A stretch of 35,433 nt of DNA, from assembly GCA_043424675.1 (NCBI GenBank), contig JBHWPB010000158.1, positions 1-35,433 on the forward strand, given 5' to 3'. Below, piece by piece: positions 1 through 7,824 of this stretch. Source of the DNA: JBHWPB01 sp043424675 (lineage in GTDB: Bacteria > Bacillota > Bacilli > Lactobacillales > Carnobacteriaceae_A). The notes beneath the pieces were generated by a model. It searched no databases and was not told the DNA's origin. It saw only the letters and a program-made list of their open reading frames with translations. Each line of letters opens with the position of its first letter. The stretch's first letter is position 1. The position numbers were made by a program, and so were the translations under genes.

Positions 1-93
1 CTGTCTATCGGCTTAGCCAGCTATTCAATTGTTGGAATAACGTTTGTTTATGCATATTTATCGCTCTCTCTTTTAATATTAAATATATTTTAA
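1..93 (+). CDS. C-terminal fragment of an unidentified membrane protein
   Basis: An open frame runs from the window edge to TAA at 91-93 and encodes 30 residues (LSIGLASYSIVGITFVYAYL, then SLSLLILNIF). The peptide is almost wholly hydrophobic, as expected for the last membrane segment of a transporter or other integral membrane protein. The 5' part lies outside the window, so the family cannot be named. No clear terminator follows. It could also be chance, because the fragment is short. Confidence 0.45.
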   Translation: MSIGLASYSIVGITFVYAYLSLSLLILNIF

Positions 94-206
94 CTGATAT
101 TTATTTTATGTCAAGACTTATTTGAAAGAGCCAAGCAAAGAATTGTGCTTCCTTACAATTTTTACTATGGTAGGTATAGGTATAAAAGAATAATGGAGGG
201 AATCTA

Positions 207-572
207 TTGAAAAAGATAATAGAAAAAGAATTCCAAGTTGCTGCAAATCAAACCGCTCTAAAAGTAGGCTCAGGAGATTTAGAAGTTTTATCAACGCCAA
301 TTCTCATTGCATTTATGGAAAATACTGCATGGTCTCTTGTTTCAGATAATTTAGAAGAAGGTGATACAACTGTGGGGATAGAAATGAACATGAGTCATCA
401 AGCCCCATCTGCAGTTGGAGAAAAAATACTAGTCGAAGCTAAGTTAATAGATCAGAATAAGAATATTTTGATCTTTGAGATAAAAGCGCAGAATGAAAGC
501 GAAGATATCATCGCGACAGGAGAGCATAAACGCGCTATAGTTCATGCAGATACATTTATGGAAAATATCTAA
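207..572 (+). CDS. FlK-like hotdog-fold thioesterase family protein
   Basis: This 121-residue protein has the size and pattern of single-domain hotdog thioesterases related to fluoroacetyl-CoA thioesterase FlK. The three FlK catalytic residues (Thr42, Glu50, His76 in Streptomyces) have counterparts at the same spacing here: Thr30, Glu38 and His64. The C-terminal stretch GEHKRAIV (106-112) fits the last strand of the fold. The expected activity is hydrolysis of a small acyl-CoA in the cytoplasm; the substrate is unknown, and fluoroacetate specificity should not be assumed. The start is TTG, chosen because GGAGGG at 195-200 sits 6 nt upstream. It is followed by its own terminator and looks monocistronic, with no functional link to comEA. 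The family call is firm; the substrate is not. Confidence 0.8.
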   Translation: MKKIIEKEFQVAANQTALKVGSGDLEVLSTPILIAFMENTAWSLVSDNLEEGDTTVGIEMNMSHQAPSAVGEKILVEAKLIDQNKNILIFEIKAQNESEDIIATGEHKRAIVHADTFMENI

Positions 573-600
573 GGTCTTTTCGTACCAAAAAAATAAAGTG

Positions 601-630
601 AAAAAAGGTTCGCATCTGCGAATCTTTTTT
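601..630 (+). terminator. intrinsic terminator after the thioesterase gene
   Basis: AAAAAAGGTTCGCA pairs with TGCGAATCTTTTTT around a two-base TC gap, with one G·U pair, and the descending arm ends in six T residues. Because the arms are A- and T-rich at the base, the structure can also terminate on the minus strand. It separates the thioesterase gene from the com genes. Confidence 0.85.
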
Positions 631-693
631 ATTTTAAAGAGATGGTGTTAAAAAAACGTATCTTCTTACTGGACGAGTAAAAGGAGGAAAAGT

Positions 694-1386
694 ATGGATA
701 CAATTAAAGAATGGCTGACCGAAAATAAAGAATACATACCATGGGGAATTGTCGCTGCTTTACTTATATTTCTATTGGCAAGCTCGTTAGCACAAGATAC
801 AGAAGATGAAATGGACCAATCAAATCTTCCAGAAGAATTATTTTATGAAGAGGAAAGCGATAGATCCGAACAGGCACAAGTTGAAGAAACGTCTTCTGAA
901 GAAACAGAAGAGAGTGAAAATAATGAACCTCAACATATATTTGTAGACATTAAAGGAGCGGTACAAGCACCAGGGGTATACGAGATGGCGAATGGCGATA
1001 GACTGGTAGACCTTATAGATAAAGCTCAAGGATTCAATGAAGAAGCTGATCCCACACAGATTAACCTCGCCCAAAAAATAGAAGACCAAATGATGGTCTA
1101 TATTCCTAAAGAAGGAGAAGTTGTAGAAGAAAATTTAATGCCAGCTCCTCCTGCCTCTGACTCTGCAGAAATATCAGGAAAACAAGAGGGAGTCGTCAAT
1201 ATAAACACAGCAGATATCAGCGGCCTCATGTCATTGAATGGAATTGGAGAAAAGAAAGCTCAGTCTATTCTAGATTATCGTGAAGAAAATGGTTCATTCC
1301 AAACGATAGAGGATATCAAGAATATATCAGGAATCGGAGACAAAAGTTTTGAAAATATCAAAGACTCTATTACTGTATCAGACTGA
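694..1386 (+). CDS. comEA: competence protein ComEA, membrane DNA receptor
   Basis: ComEA binds double-stranded DNA at the outer face of the membrane during natural transformation and hands it to the ComEC channel. The 230-residue protein has one N-terminal membrane anchor (about 17-34), an acidic Ser/Glu-rich linker (36-79), a SLBB-type domain (about 81-140, starting IFVDIKGAV) and a C-terminal helix-hairpin-helix domain (167-228). The two HhH motifs are LNGIGEKKA (181-189) and ISGIGDKSF (211-219). Length and domain order match Gram-positive ComEA. The ATG start has AAAGGAGG 7 nt upstream. comEC follows 14 nt after the stop, so the two genes are very likely co-transcribed. The identification is secure; whether the cell is naturally competent cannot be judged from this window. 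Confidence 0.95.
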   Translation: MDTIKEWLTENKEYIPWGIVAALLIFLLASSLAQDTEDEMDQSNLPEELFYEEESDRSEQAQVEETSSEETEESENNEPQHIFVDIKGAVQAPGVYEMANGDRLVDLIDKAQGFNEEADPTQINLAQKIEDQMMVYIPKEGEVVEENLMPAPPASDSAEISGKQEGVVNINTADISGLMSLNGIGEKKAQSILDYREENGSFQTIEDIKNISGIGDKSFENIKDSITVSD

Positions 1387-1400
1387 GGTAGGGTGAAGGA

Positions 1401-3743
1401 ATGAAAGGCTACCTTATTTTTCCGATATTCTTATTTTTTTCTTATTTTCTCATCCTGTTGTCTCAAGGACATTGGGTGACTATCCTTCTATTTTTAATAT
1501 GGTTCTTGAGATGTAGTCGGACTCCTTTTTTGAAGGAAATATTAATTGTGTTCATATTTCTAATTCTTCTCACTTATCTTCCCCTACGTTATCATTTCAC
1601 AACAGAGAGTACCTTAACAGGCGATGAGAATGAATTTTATGTCATTCCTGACTTAACTACTATGAGAGTTGATGGTGATAAGCTTCAATTTTATGGCAGT
1701 ATCAAAAAAGGGGAACGAGAAGAAAGGCTTGTCTTTTTTTATCGTTTACAATCTGAGGAAGAGAAAAACAAATATATAAATTATACGAAAGCAGTGCCAT
1801 TAATAGTAGAAGGACAGCTAGAGCTGCCCCAGCCTAAAAGTAATTTTCATCAGTTCGATTATAAAGAATACCTCAATAGAAGACATATTTTTTGGACACT
1901 CGAAGTCTCTTCGATCAATGAGGGACAGTCTTCAGTTATACCATGGAAACTTAAATGGTCCAGTTGGAGAGTTTCTTTGACATATTGGGTCAAGGAACAT
2001 ATTCCAAGTCTTACAGGAGACTATATTCTTACTCTACTGTTAGCCGATAGTCAATATCTGGATGAGAATGTTCGAAGTCATTATTCAAATCTTGGTATTA
2101 TCCACTTATTAAGTATCTCTGGAATGCATATCCACTTTTTTATCGACAAAATACGTTATGTTTTATTGCGGGGAGGTGTCAACAGAGAGTGGCTCCCGTT
2201 CATATTTATCTTTACTCTCCCTTTTTATGGCTTATTATTAGGATTTGGAGTAAGTATTTTCCGAGCAGTCGTTCAAAATATATTGAAGAATTTGAACAGT
2301 ATTAGAGGTCACCCCCTGACTACGCTTGATATCTGGAGTATCACTTTAGTTTTATTTTTATGTTTTAAACCTTTGTTGGTAGCTGAAGCGGGTTTTCAGT
2401 TTAGTTTTTCGCTTAGCTTATTTCTTATTTTGTTTACTCAATCCGAATTCAAGAAAAAGATTCCAGAAAAATACGAGAATATGGTACTGACTCTTTTTAT
2501 CAGCATCTTCTCACTCCCGATTCTTACTTATCACTATTTTGAATTCCCCTGGCTGACTACATTGGCTAACCTCATCTTTGTACCGCTCTTCAGTTTATTT
2601 GTTCTACCGGGACTGACATGCATATTTTTACTGTCATTTTTATTTTCTGAGAGATCTGCTTTTTTATTATTGGTTAAGCTCTCTAATATTTTCTTGGAAA
2701 TACTAGAAAAATTTATCCATACTTTATCTGCTTTTCCTTTCATAAATATTATTACTGGGAGATTATCTCCTTTTATGCTCTTTGTCTTATGTGTCAGCAT
2801 CTATTTCTTTTTATACAGTTTTCAGGAAATTGAAAAATATAAAAACAATTTATTAGTTTTGAGTTCAGTTTTTATAGGTTTATCTCTTGTGTCTAATCAG
2901 ATAATATGGAAAGATGAGGTCTTGATGATTGATATTGGGCAAGGTGATAGTTTTCTAATAAAGAAAAAAGAAGGGCAGGAGAATATTTTAATTGATACCG
3001 GAGGAGGATTGAGCTTTGAAACAGAAGAATGGCAGATTCAAAAAGAAACTTATTCTGCAGGGAGGAACATCCTTATTCCAGTATTGAAGTCAGAAGGTAT
3101 CAGTGTACTAGACAAAGTGATACTGACGCATGCAGATGCTGATCACTCAGGAGAGATTCATACATTATCTGAAGAAGTTAGAATAAAAGAACTACTGGCT
3201 TCTAAACAGACGCTAAAAAACGCTTCTGTGAAAGAACAATGGCTCGCTCTCAAACGTAACCAAGATACAAGAATAACTATTATTCCACCAGCTTTAACCC
3301 ATAACCCTACAATTAACCAGCTGGGCTGGGTTTTATGGCCGATAGAGGAAAGGAATGGAGATGAAAATGAACATTCCCTGGTTATCTATGCTAAAATTAG
3401 CAATGATTATTGGTTGTTTACGGGAGATATCTCACAGCAAGCAGAGCGTCAATTGTTAGAAGTATACCCCAACTTAAAAGTTGACAATCTTAAAATAGGA
3501 CATCATGGAAGCAGAACTTCTACGGCTCCTGAATTTTTGCGTGGTATGCAGGTAGAAAAAGCCCTTATTTCTGCTGGAAGAAATAATCGTTTTAACCACC
3601 CACATGAAGAAGTTTTAGATGCTTTAAGAGAAGAAGATATTGAGGTCTATCGAACGGATCAAGAAGGAGCTATTCGCTTCATTTATGGTTCAGGAGAAAG
3701 AGATCCGTACATAGAAAGCGTTAGAAAAGGAGATAGAAAATGA
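1401..3743 (+). CDS. comEC: competence channel protein ComEC/Rec2
   Basis: ComEC forms the cytoplasmic-membrane channel that takes in one DNA strand during transformation. The 780-residue protein has the full three-part architecture: N-terminal membrane helices plus a soluble OB-like domain (about 1-200), the central polytopic competence domain beginning near the motif LSISGMHIHFF (about 236-246), and a C-terminal metallo-beta-lactamase-like domain (about 510-775). The last contains THADADHSG (near 575), GHHGSRTS (near 701) and SAGRNNRFNHPH, the expected metal-ligand region. Length is normal and no frame disruption is seen, so the gene appears intact. It follows comEA by 14 nt, and its stop overlaps the holA start (ATGA), which suggests translational coupling of DNA uptake with a replication gene. 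Confidence 0.95.
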   Translation: MKGYLIFPIFLFFSYFLILLSQGHWVTILLFLIWFLRCSRTPFLKEILIVFIFLILLTYLPLRYHFTTESTLTGDENEFYVIPDLTTMRVDGDKLQFYGSIKKGEREERLVFFYRLQSEEEKNKYINYTKAVPLIVEGQLELPQPKSNFHQFDYKEYLNRRHIFWTLEVSSINEGQSSVIPWKLKWSSWRVSLTYWVKEHIPSLTGDYILTLLLADSQYLDENVRSHYSNLGIIHLLSISGMHIHFFIDKIRYVLLRGGVNREWLPFIFIFTLPFYGLLLGFGVSIFRAVVQNILKNLNSIRGHPLTTLDIWSITLVLFLCFKPLLVAEAGFQFSFSLSLFLILFTQSEFKKKIPEKYENMVLTLFISIFSLPILTYHYFEFPWLTTLANLIFVPLFSLFVLPGLTCIFLLSFLFSERSAFLLLVKLSNIFLEILEKFIHTLSAFPFINIITGRLSPFMLFVLCVSIYFFLYSFQEIEKYKNNLLVLSSVFIGLSLVSNQIIWKDEVLMIDIGQGDSFLIKKKEGQENILIDTGGGLSFETEEWQIQKETYSAGRNILIPVLKSEGISVLDKVILTHADADHSGEIHTLSEEVRIKELLASKQTLKNASVKEQWLALKRNQDTRITIIPPALTHNPTINQLGWVLWPIEERNGDENEHSLVIYAKISNDYWLFTGDISQQAERQLLEVYPNLKVDNLKIGHHGSRTSTAPEFLRGMQVEKALISAGRNNRFNHPHEEVLDALREEDIEVYRTDQEGAIRFIYGSGERDPYIESVRKGDRK

Positions 3744-4780
3744 AGGTTAAATCCTTTTTAGAGAACTTAGAGAAAGATAATTTTCCTCCCGTTGTTTTTG
3801 TACAAGGCAGCGAAGAGTATTTACACGCCCTGGTAAAAGAAAAAGTAATGAAGCTTATGTTGAGGGATGATAGGAATGAGTTTAATTTTGGAGCTTTTGA
3901 CATGGAAACGACTTCCTTAGACCAAGCATTAGAAGAAGCAGAATCCCTTCCGTTTTTCGATCCTTTTCGTCTTCTCATGATTGAAAATCCTTATTTTTTA
4001 ACAGCGGAAAGATCAAAAGCAGATATAGATCATGATGTGGACTGGCTCATAGAATATGTAAAGAACCCTGCTGATTTCACTTATCTTATTATTTTTGCGC
4101 CCTATGAAAAAGTAGACGGCAGAAAAAAGATAGTAAAAACATTAAAGAAAGAAGCTGTTGTCATCGATGCTAACCCTCTTTATGAAAATGAGATAAAAGA
4201 TTATGTTGTGTCATATCTAGCAGAAGACGACTATAAAATAACGCCTCAAGGGTTAGAACGACTATTGCAGCTCTCAGACGCTCAAATAACCAAGATAATG
4301 GGGGAATTAGAAAAGTTAAAAGTTTATAAGATTGAAACTAAAGAAATAACTGCAGAAGACGTGGAGACTTTAGTACCGATTCAACTGGAACAGAATGTTT
4401 TTGAGCTCAATGATTTAGTCTTGAAAAGAGATGTAGAGGGAGCTCTTACTCTGTTTCAGGATTTACTTCTGCAAGGCGAGGACCCTATCAAGCTTATTGC
4501 TCTGATGTCCTCGCAATTTCGAATTCTGCTTCAATCTAAAATACTGAAAGAAAAAGGCTATCAACAAAACGAAATGGCGAAGGTTCTAAAAGTTCACCCT
4601 TACCGTATAAAAATAGCCTTGCAACAAGTAAAATATTTTCCCAAGCATATTTTATCTGCTGCTCATCGCGGTTTAATTGATGCAGATTATCAGATCAAAT
4701 CTGGAAAGATAGATCCAGAAGTACAATTTGAACTGTTTGTTATCCAGTTTTCTGATAAAGAATTGCAAAGCAATTTATAA
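3740..4780 (+). CDS. holA: DNA polymerase III subunit delta
   Basis: HolA is the delta subunit of the clamp loader; it opens the beta sliding clamp so that it can be placed on primed DNA. The 346-residue length is normal. The protein starts with a short segment (NFPPVVFVQGSEEYL), followed by the expected region around LPFFDPFRLLMIENP. The later QNVFELNDLVLKRDVEGAL stretch (about 213-231) resembles the delta-subunit signature at the start of the C-terminal collar domain. As usual for delta there is no Walker A motif. The ATG overlaps the comEC stop by four bases, and the upstream GGAGATAG is a serviceable ribosome binding site. comEC-holA-rpsT is the classic Firmicutes order. No terminator is evident after it, but rpsT has its own promoter. 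Confidence 0.95.
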   Translation: MKVKSFLENLEKDNFPPVVFVQGSEEYLHALVKEKVMKLMLRDDRNEFNFGAFDMETTSLDQALEEAESLPFFDPFRLLMIENPYFLTAERSKADIDHDVDWLIEYVKNPADFTYLIIFAPYEKVDGRKKIVKTLKKEAVVIDANPLYENEIKDYVVSYLAEDDYKITPQGLERLLQLSDAQITKIMGELEKLKVYKIETKEITAEDVETLVPIQLEQNVFELNDLVLKRDVEGALTLFQDLLLQGEDPIKLIALMSSQFRILLQSKILKEKGYQQNEMAKVLKVHPYRIKIALQQVKYFPKHILSAAHRGLIDADYQIKSGKIDPEVQFELFVIQFSDKELQSNL

Positions 4781-4854
4781 AAAAAGTTTGCTGATCTATT
4801 TTATAACAGTATGAATTTGATAAAAATTAATCCAATCTTGTAAAATAAAATTTA

Positions 4855-4883
4855 TTGCTAATCAATATTATCTCTGATATAAT
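4855..4883 (+). promoter_or_regulatory. sigma-A promoter of rpsT
   Basis: TTGCTA (4855-4860) and TATAAT (4878-4883) are separated by exactly 17 nt, and TG at 4875-4876 gives an extended -10. It is one of the best promoter matches in the window. Transcription would start near 4890, leaving a 50-nt leader. That leader contains a small hairpin, GATTC (4897-4901) with GAATC (4909-4913). Confidence 0.85.
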
Positions 4884-4940
4884 TACCTTCGTTGACGATT
4901 CTGATGAAGAATCACTAAGTTTATGCAAGGAGGTTTTGAC

Positions 4941-5201
4941 ATGGCAAATTTAAAATCAGCCACTAAAAGGGTAAGACAGAATGAAAAAGTTGAAGAGAGA
5001 CAACAATCTCAAAGAAGCAGAATGAAATCTGCAGTTAAAAGATTTGAAACGGCTGCTGGCGAAAAAGCTGACAATCTTGAAGAATTGCATGATAACGCAA
5101 TTCAATCAATTGATAAAGCATATTCGAAGGGTTTAATCCACCAAAATAAAGCAAACCGTCAAAAATCAAGAGTGTCGAAATTGTTTAACGACGCAAACTA
5201 A
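4941..5201 (+). CDS. rpsT: 30S ribosomal protein S20
   Basis: S20 is a primary 16S rRNA-binding protein of the 30S subunit. The 86-residue product begins MANLKSATKRVRQNEK and is Lys/Arg-rich and helical throughout, as expected. The start is placed at 4941, not at the in-frame ATG at 4923, because AAGGAGG at 4927-4933 lies 7 nt before 4941 and family members begin MANLKSA or similar. The gene has its own extended -10 promoter and its own terminator, so it is probably monocistronic. Its place after holA matches many Firmicutes. Confidence 0.96.
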   Translation: MANLKSATKRVRQNEKVEERQQSQRSRMKSAVKRFETAAGEKADNLEELHDNAIQSIDKAYSKGLIHQNKANRQKSRVSKLFNDAN

Positions 5202-5206
5202 GAAAG

Positions 5207-5235
5207 AACAGAGGCATATAAAGTCTCTGTTTTTT
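5207..5235 (+). terminator. rpsT terminator
   Basis: AACAGAG (5207-5213) pairs with CTCTGTT (5225-5231) across an 11-nt loop and runs into TTTTT. It begins 5 nt after the rpsT stop codon. Confidence 0.85.
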
Positions 5236-5268
5236 GTTTGTAAAATAACAGTCCAGCTCTTCCTTTCG

Positions 5269-5277
5269 TGATAAAAT
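5269..5277 (+). promoter_or_regulatory. possible extended -10 promoter of uvrB
   Basis: TGATAAAAT (TG at 5269-5270, TAAAAT at 5272-5277) lies 38 nt before the uvrB start, just after the rpsT terminator. No good -35 hexamer is found at 16-18 nt upstream, so support rests on the extended -10 alone. Because rpsT ends in a strong terminator, uvrB needs a promoter in this short gap. Confidence 0.45.
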
Positions 5278-5314
5278 TTAATAGAACAAGAAGTTATATA
5301 TGGAGGCGACCAAA

Positions 5315-7309
5315 ATGGCGATAGCATCACAAAATTTTAAAGTTGTATCGGAATACGAGCCAAATGGCGACCAGCCGGAAGCCATTAAAAAAATATCTGA
5401 AAATATAAAAGGTGATAAAAAAGAACAGATTTTATTAGGAGCTACTGGGACCGGAAAAACCTTTACCATGGCGAATATTATTGAAGAAGTACAAAAACCG
5501 ACTCTCATCATGGCGCATAACAAAACGTTAGCGGGACAGTTGTACAGCGAATTTAAAGAACTGTTTCCCAACAACGCTGTTGAATTTTTTATTAGTTATT
5601 ATGATTATTACCAACCTGAAGCTTATGTTCCCCAATCAGATACGTTTATCGAAAAAGAAGCAAGTATCAACGATGAAATTGACAAATTACGTCACTCCGC
5701 AACGAGTGCTTTGATCGAAAGAGAAGATGTTATCGTTGTTGCTTCAGTATCCTGTATTTACGGATTGGTTAATCCTCAAAACTATAGAGACCATCTGCTC
5801 TCACTCCGTGTTGGAATGGAAGTCGGACGCGATAGTTTATTGAGAAAGCTTGTCTCAATGCAGTTTGAGAGAAATGATATTGATTTCCAGCGCGGCCGTT
5901 TCCGAGTCAGAGGAGATATTGTTGAAATTTATCTGCCCTCTCGAGAGAGTGAAGCGGTCAGAGTTGAGTTTTTTGGAGATGAAATTGACCGTATTCGCGA
6001 AATTGATGTGCTAACGGGGGAAGTAAAGGCAGATCTATCCCATACTTTAATCTATCCAGCCACTCACTTTATAACTTCTCAAGAACAAACCCGGAAAGGT
6101 GTTGCCACAATAGAAGAGGAGTTAAAGGAAAGGTTAGAGGAATTGCGCTCAGAAGGTAAATTGTTAGAAGCGCAGCGTTTAGAACAGCGAACAAACTACG
6201 ATATTGAAATGTTGTTAGAAATGGGTTATTGTCCAGGGATTGAGAATTACTCCCGACATATGGATGGGAGAGAGCCTGGAGAGCCGCCATTTACTTTACT
6301 TGACTTCTTTCCAGATGATTCTTTATATTTTATTGATGAATCCCATATGACTATGCCGCAGATCAGAGGGATGTACTTCGGAGATGCAGCACGAAAAGAC
6401 AAGCTCATAGATCACGGTTTTCGCTTACCGAGCGCGCGTGATAACCGTCCTCTGCGAATAGAAGAATTTGAAGAACATGTCGATCAAATTGTATATGTCT
6501 CCGCGACTCCTGGAAAATACGAAACAGCTCGTACTGATATTGCAGCTGAACAGATTATCCGACCTACTGGTTTGTTAGATCCTAAAATTGATGTCCGACC
6601 TGTTGAAGGCCAGATCGACGACTTGGTAGATGAAATAAACAAAAGAGTGGATCGTAATGAGCGAGTATTTATTACAACACTGACAAAGAAAATGTCTGAA
6701 GATTTAACAGACTATTTCAAAGATATCGGAATCAAAGTAGAGTATCTCCACAGCGATATCAAAACTTTTGAAAGAACGGAAATTCTGCAAGACCTTCGAC
6801 TAGGAAAATTCGATGTGTTAATCGGCATCAACTTATTACGAGAAGGACTTGATATTCCTGAGGTATCGCTCGTGGCGATCTTAGATGCAGATAAAGAAGG
6901 TTTCTTACGAAGTTCTCAAGCTCTGATTCAAACGATAGGACGAGCAGCTCGAAATGAAAACGGTGAAGTCATTATGTACGCAGATGAGATTACGAATTCT
7001 ATGAGGGTAGCGATAGATGAGACGAATCGTCGCCGAGAAGTACAAGAGGCTTACAATAAAGAACATAATATCACTCCAAAAACCATCAAAAAAGATGTCC
7101 ATGAGCTTGTTCGTATCTCACAAGAAGTGGAAGAAGATGAGAATATCAGACTTCAGGATATGAAGGGATATACACAAGAAGAACGCAGAAATATTATAGA
7201 AACCATGGAGTATGAAATGAAAGTCGCTGCTCGAGAACTCAACTTCGAGAAAGCAACTGAATTACGTGATATCATACTTGAACTCAAAGCAGAATTTAAT
7301 ATAAAGTAA
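5315..7309 (+). CDS. uvrB: excinuclease ABC subunit UvrB
   Basis: UvrB is the damage-verifying helicase-like subunit of nucleotide excision repair. It is loaded by UvrA and then recruits UvrC. The 664-residue protein has Walker A GATGTGKT (42-49), the aromatic beta-hairpin YYDYYQPEAYVP (about 96-107) that clamps DNA, the DESHMTMPQ helicase motif, the SATPG motif and the QTIGRAARN motif. It ends in a UVR domain (about the last 35 residues, NFEKATELRDII) that contacts UvrC. The start is placed at 5315 because GGAGG at 5302-5306 is 8 nt upstream; the in-frame ATG at 5300 has no ribosome binding site. uvrA, the usual neighbour in Lactobacillales, is not next to it. No convincing LexA box was found upstream. 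Confidence 0.97.
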   Translation: MAIASQNFKVVSEYEPNGDQPEAIKKISENIKGDKKEQILLGATGTGKTFTMANIIEEVQKPTLIMAHNKTLAGQLYSEFKELFPNNAVEFFISYYDYYQPEAYVPQSDTFIEKEASINDEIDKLRHSATSALIEREDVIVVASVSCIYGLVNPQNYRDHLLSLRVGMEVGRDSLLRKLVSMQFERNDIDFQRGRFRVRGDIVEIYLPSRESEAVRVEFFGDEIDRIREIDVLTGEVKADLSHTLIYPATHFITSQEQTRKGVATIEEELKERLEELRSEGKLLEAQRLEQRTNYDIEMLLEMGYCPGIENYSRHMDGREPGEPPFTLLDFFPDDSLYFIDESHMTMPQIRGMYFGDAARKDKLIDHGFRLPSARDNRPLRIEEFEEHVDQIVYVSATPGKYETARTDIAAEQIIRPTGLLDPKIDVRPVEGQIDDLVDEINKRVDRNERVFITTLTKKMSEDLTDYFKDIGIKVEYLHSDIKTFERTEILQDLRLGKFDVLIGINLLREGLDIPEVSLVAILDADKEGFLRSSQALIQTIGRAARNENGEVIMYADEITNSMRVAIDETNRRREVQEAYNKEHNITPKTIKKDVHELVRISQEVEEDENIRLQDMKGYTQEERRNIIETMEYEMKVAARELNFEKATELRDIILELKAEFNIK

Positions 7310-7333
7310 AAAGAAAGTCAGCTTAATATCTAT

Positions 7334-7362
7334 TTGCAATTCAGGTGAAAATCATGTAACAT
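7334..7362 (+). promoter_or_regulatory. promoter of rpsO
   Basis: TTGCAA (7334-7339) and TAACAT (7357-7362) are separated by 17 nt, in the gap after uvrB. The predicted transcript starts near 7369, giving a leader of about 90 nt before the rpsO start codon. Confidence 0.65.
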
Positions 7363-7368
7363 GGTGGA

Positions 7369-7434
7369 GGTGCGAAAGCATTGCCTTGGCTTGGTTAATC
7401 GAGTCACCAACGATGAACTCAGTCAAAGGATTAA
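7369..7434 (+). promoter_or_regulatory. structured 5' leader of rpsO, candidate S15 autoregulatory site
   Basis: A GNRA-capped hairpin, TGC-GAAA-GCA, occupies 7371-7380. After it, TTGGT (7391-7395) can pair with ACCAA (7406-7410). A competing, mutually exclusive fold pairs TTAATC (7395-7400) with GATTAA (7429-7434) and, inside it, GAGT (7401-7404) with ACTC (7417-7420). S15 is known to repress its own mRNA through diverse leader structures in several bacterial groups. That this leader does so is inference from position and foldability; I could not match it to a known family. Confidence 0.45.
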
Positions 7435-7457
7435 AATATAAAGAGAGGTGTTAAACT

Positions 7458-7727
7458 ATGGCTATTTCTAAACAAAGAAAAGCAGAAATCATCGAAGAAT
7501 TCGGTCAGCACGAAGGAGACACTGGTTCTACTGAAGTACAAGTGGCTCTATTAACTGCTGACATCAACGAATTAAATGAGCATACACGTACGCATAAAAA
7601 AGATTATTCATCATATCGTGGACTTATGCAAAAAATCGGTCACCGTCGTAACTTGTTGTCTTACTTAAGAAACAATGACTTACAGAGTTACCGTGATTTA
7701 ATTGAACGATTAAATTTAAGACGATAA
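7458..7727 (+). CDS. rpsO: 30S ribosomal protein S15
   Basis: S15 binds the 16S rRNA central domain early in 30S assembly and also contributes to a 30S-50S bridge. The 89-residue length is exact for the family. The sequence contains the diagnostic TGSTEVQVALLTADINELNEH and HKKDYSSYRGL blocks (given in part), and ends YRDLIERLNLRR. The ATG start has GAGAGGTG upstream. The gene has its own promoter, a foldable leader and a strong terminator; pnp follows, the widespread rpsO-pnp order. Confidence 0.98.
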   Translation: MAISKQRKAEIIEEFGQHEGDTGSTEVQVALLTADINELNEHTRTHKKDYSSYRGLMQKIGHRRNLLSYLRNNDLQSYRDLIERLNLRR

Positions 7728-7741
7728 TTAAAATAAAAGCT

Positions 7742-7775
7742 ATAAGCGGGCCTCAGAAGAGCCCGCTTATTTTTA
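7742..7775 (+). terminator. strong terminator between rpsO and pnp
   Basis: ATAAGCGGGC (7742-7751) pairs perfectly with GCCCGCTTAT (7761-7770) around a 9-nt loop and is followed by TTTTAT. With no obvious promoter in the remaining 50 nt before pnp, partial read-through may supply pnp mRNA. Confidence 0.92.
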
Positions 7776-7824
7776 TATTGTTTTTTCTTTTCAAATCAAA
7801 AGATACAGAGTACGGAGGAAATTT

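Noticed and set aside
118..300. A 60-codon minus-strand open frame at the left edge
   Set aside because: It overlaps the start of the thioesterase gene and its ribosome binding site, and has low-complexity hydrophobic composition without a family match.
5283..5298. GAACAAGAAGTTAT-like sequence before uvrB, considered as a LexA box
   Set aside because: The half-sites GAAC and GTT are 5 nt apart instead of 4 and the second half is incomplete; it is not better than chance in AT-rich DNA.
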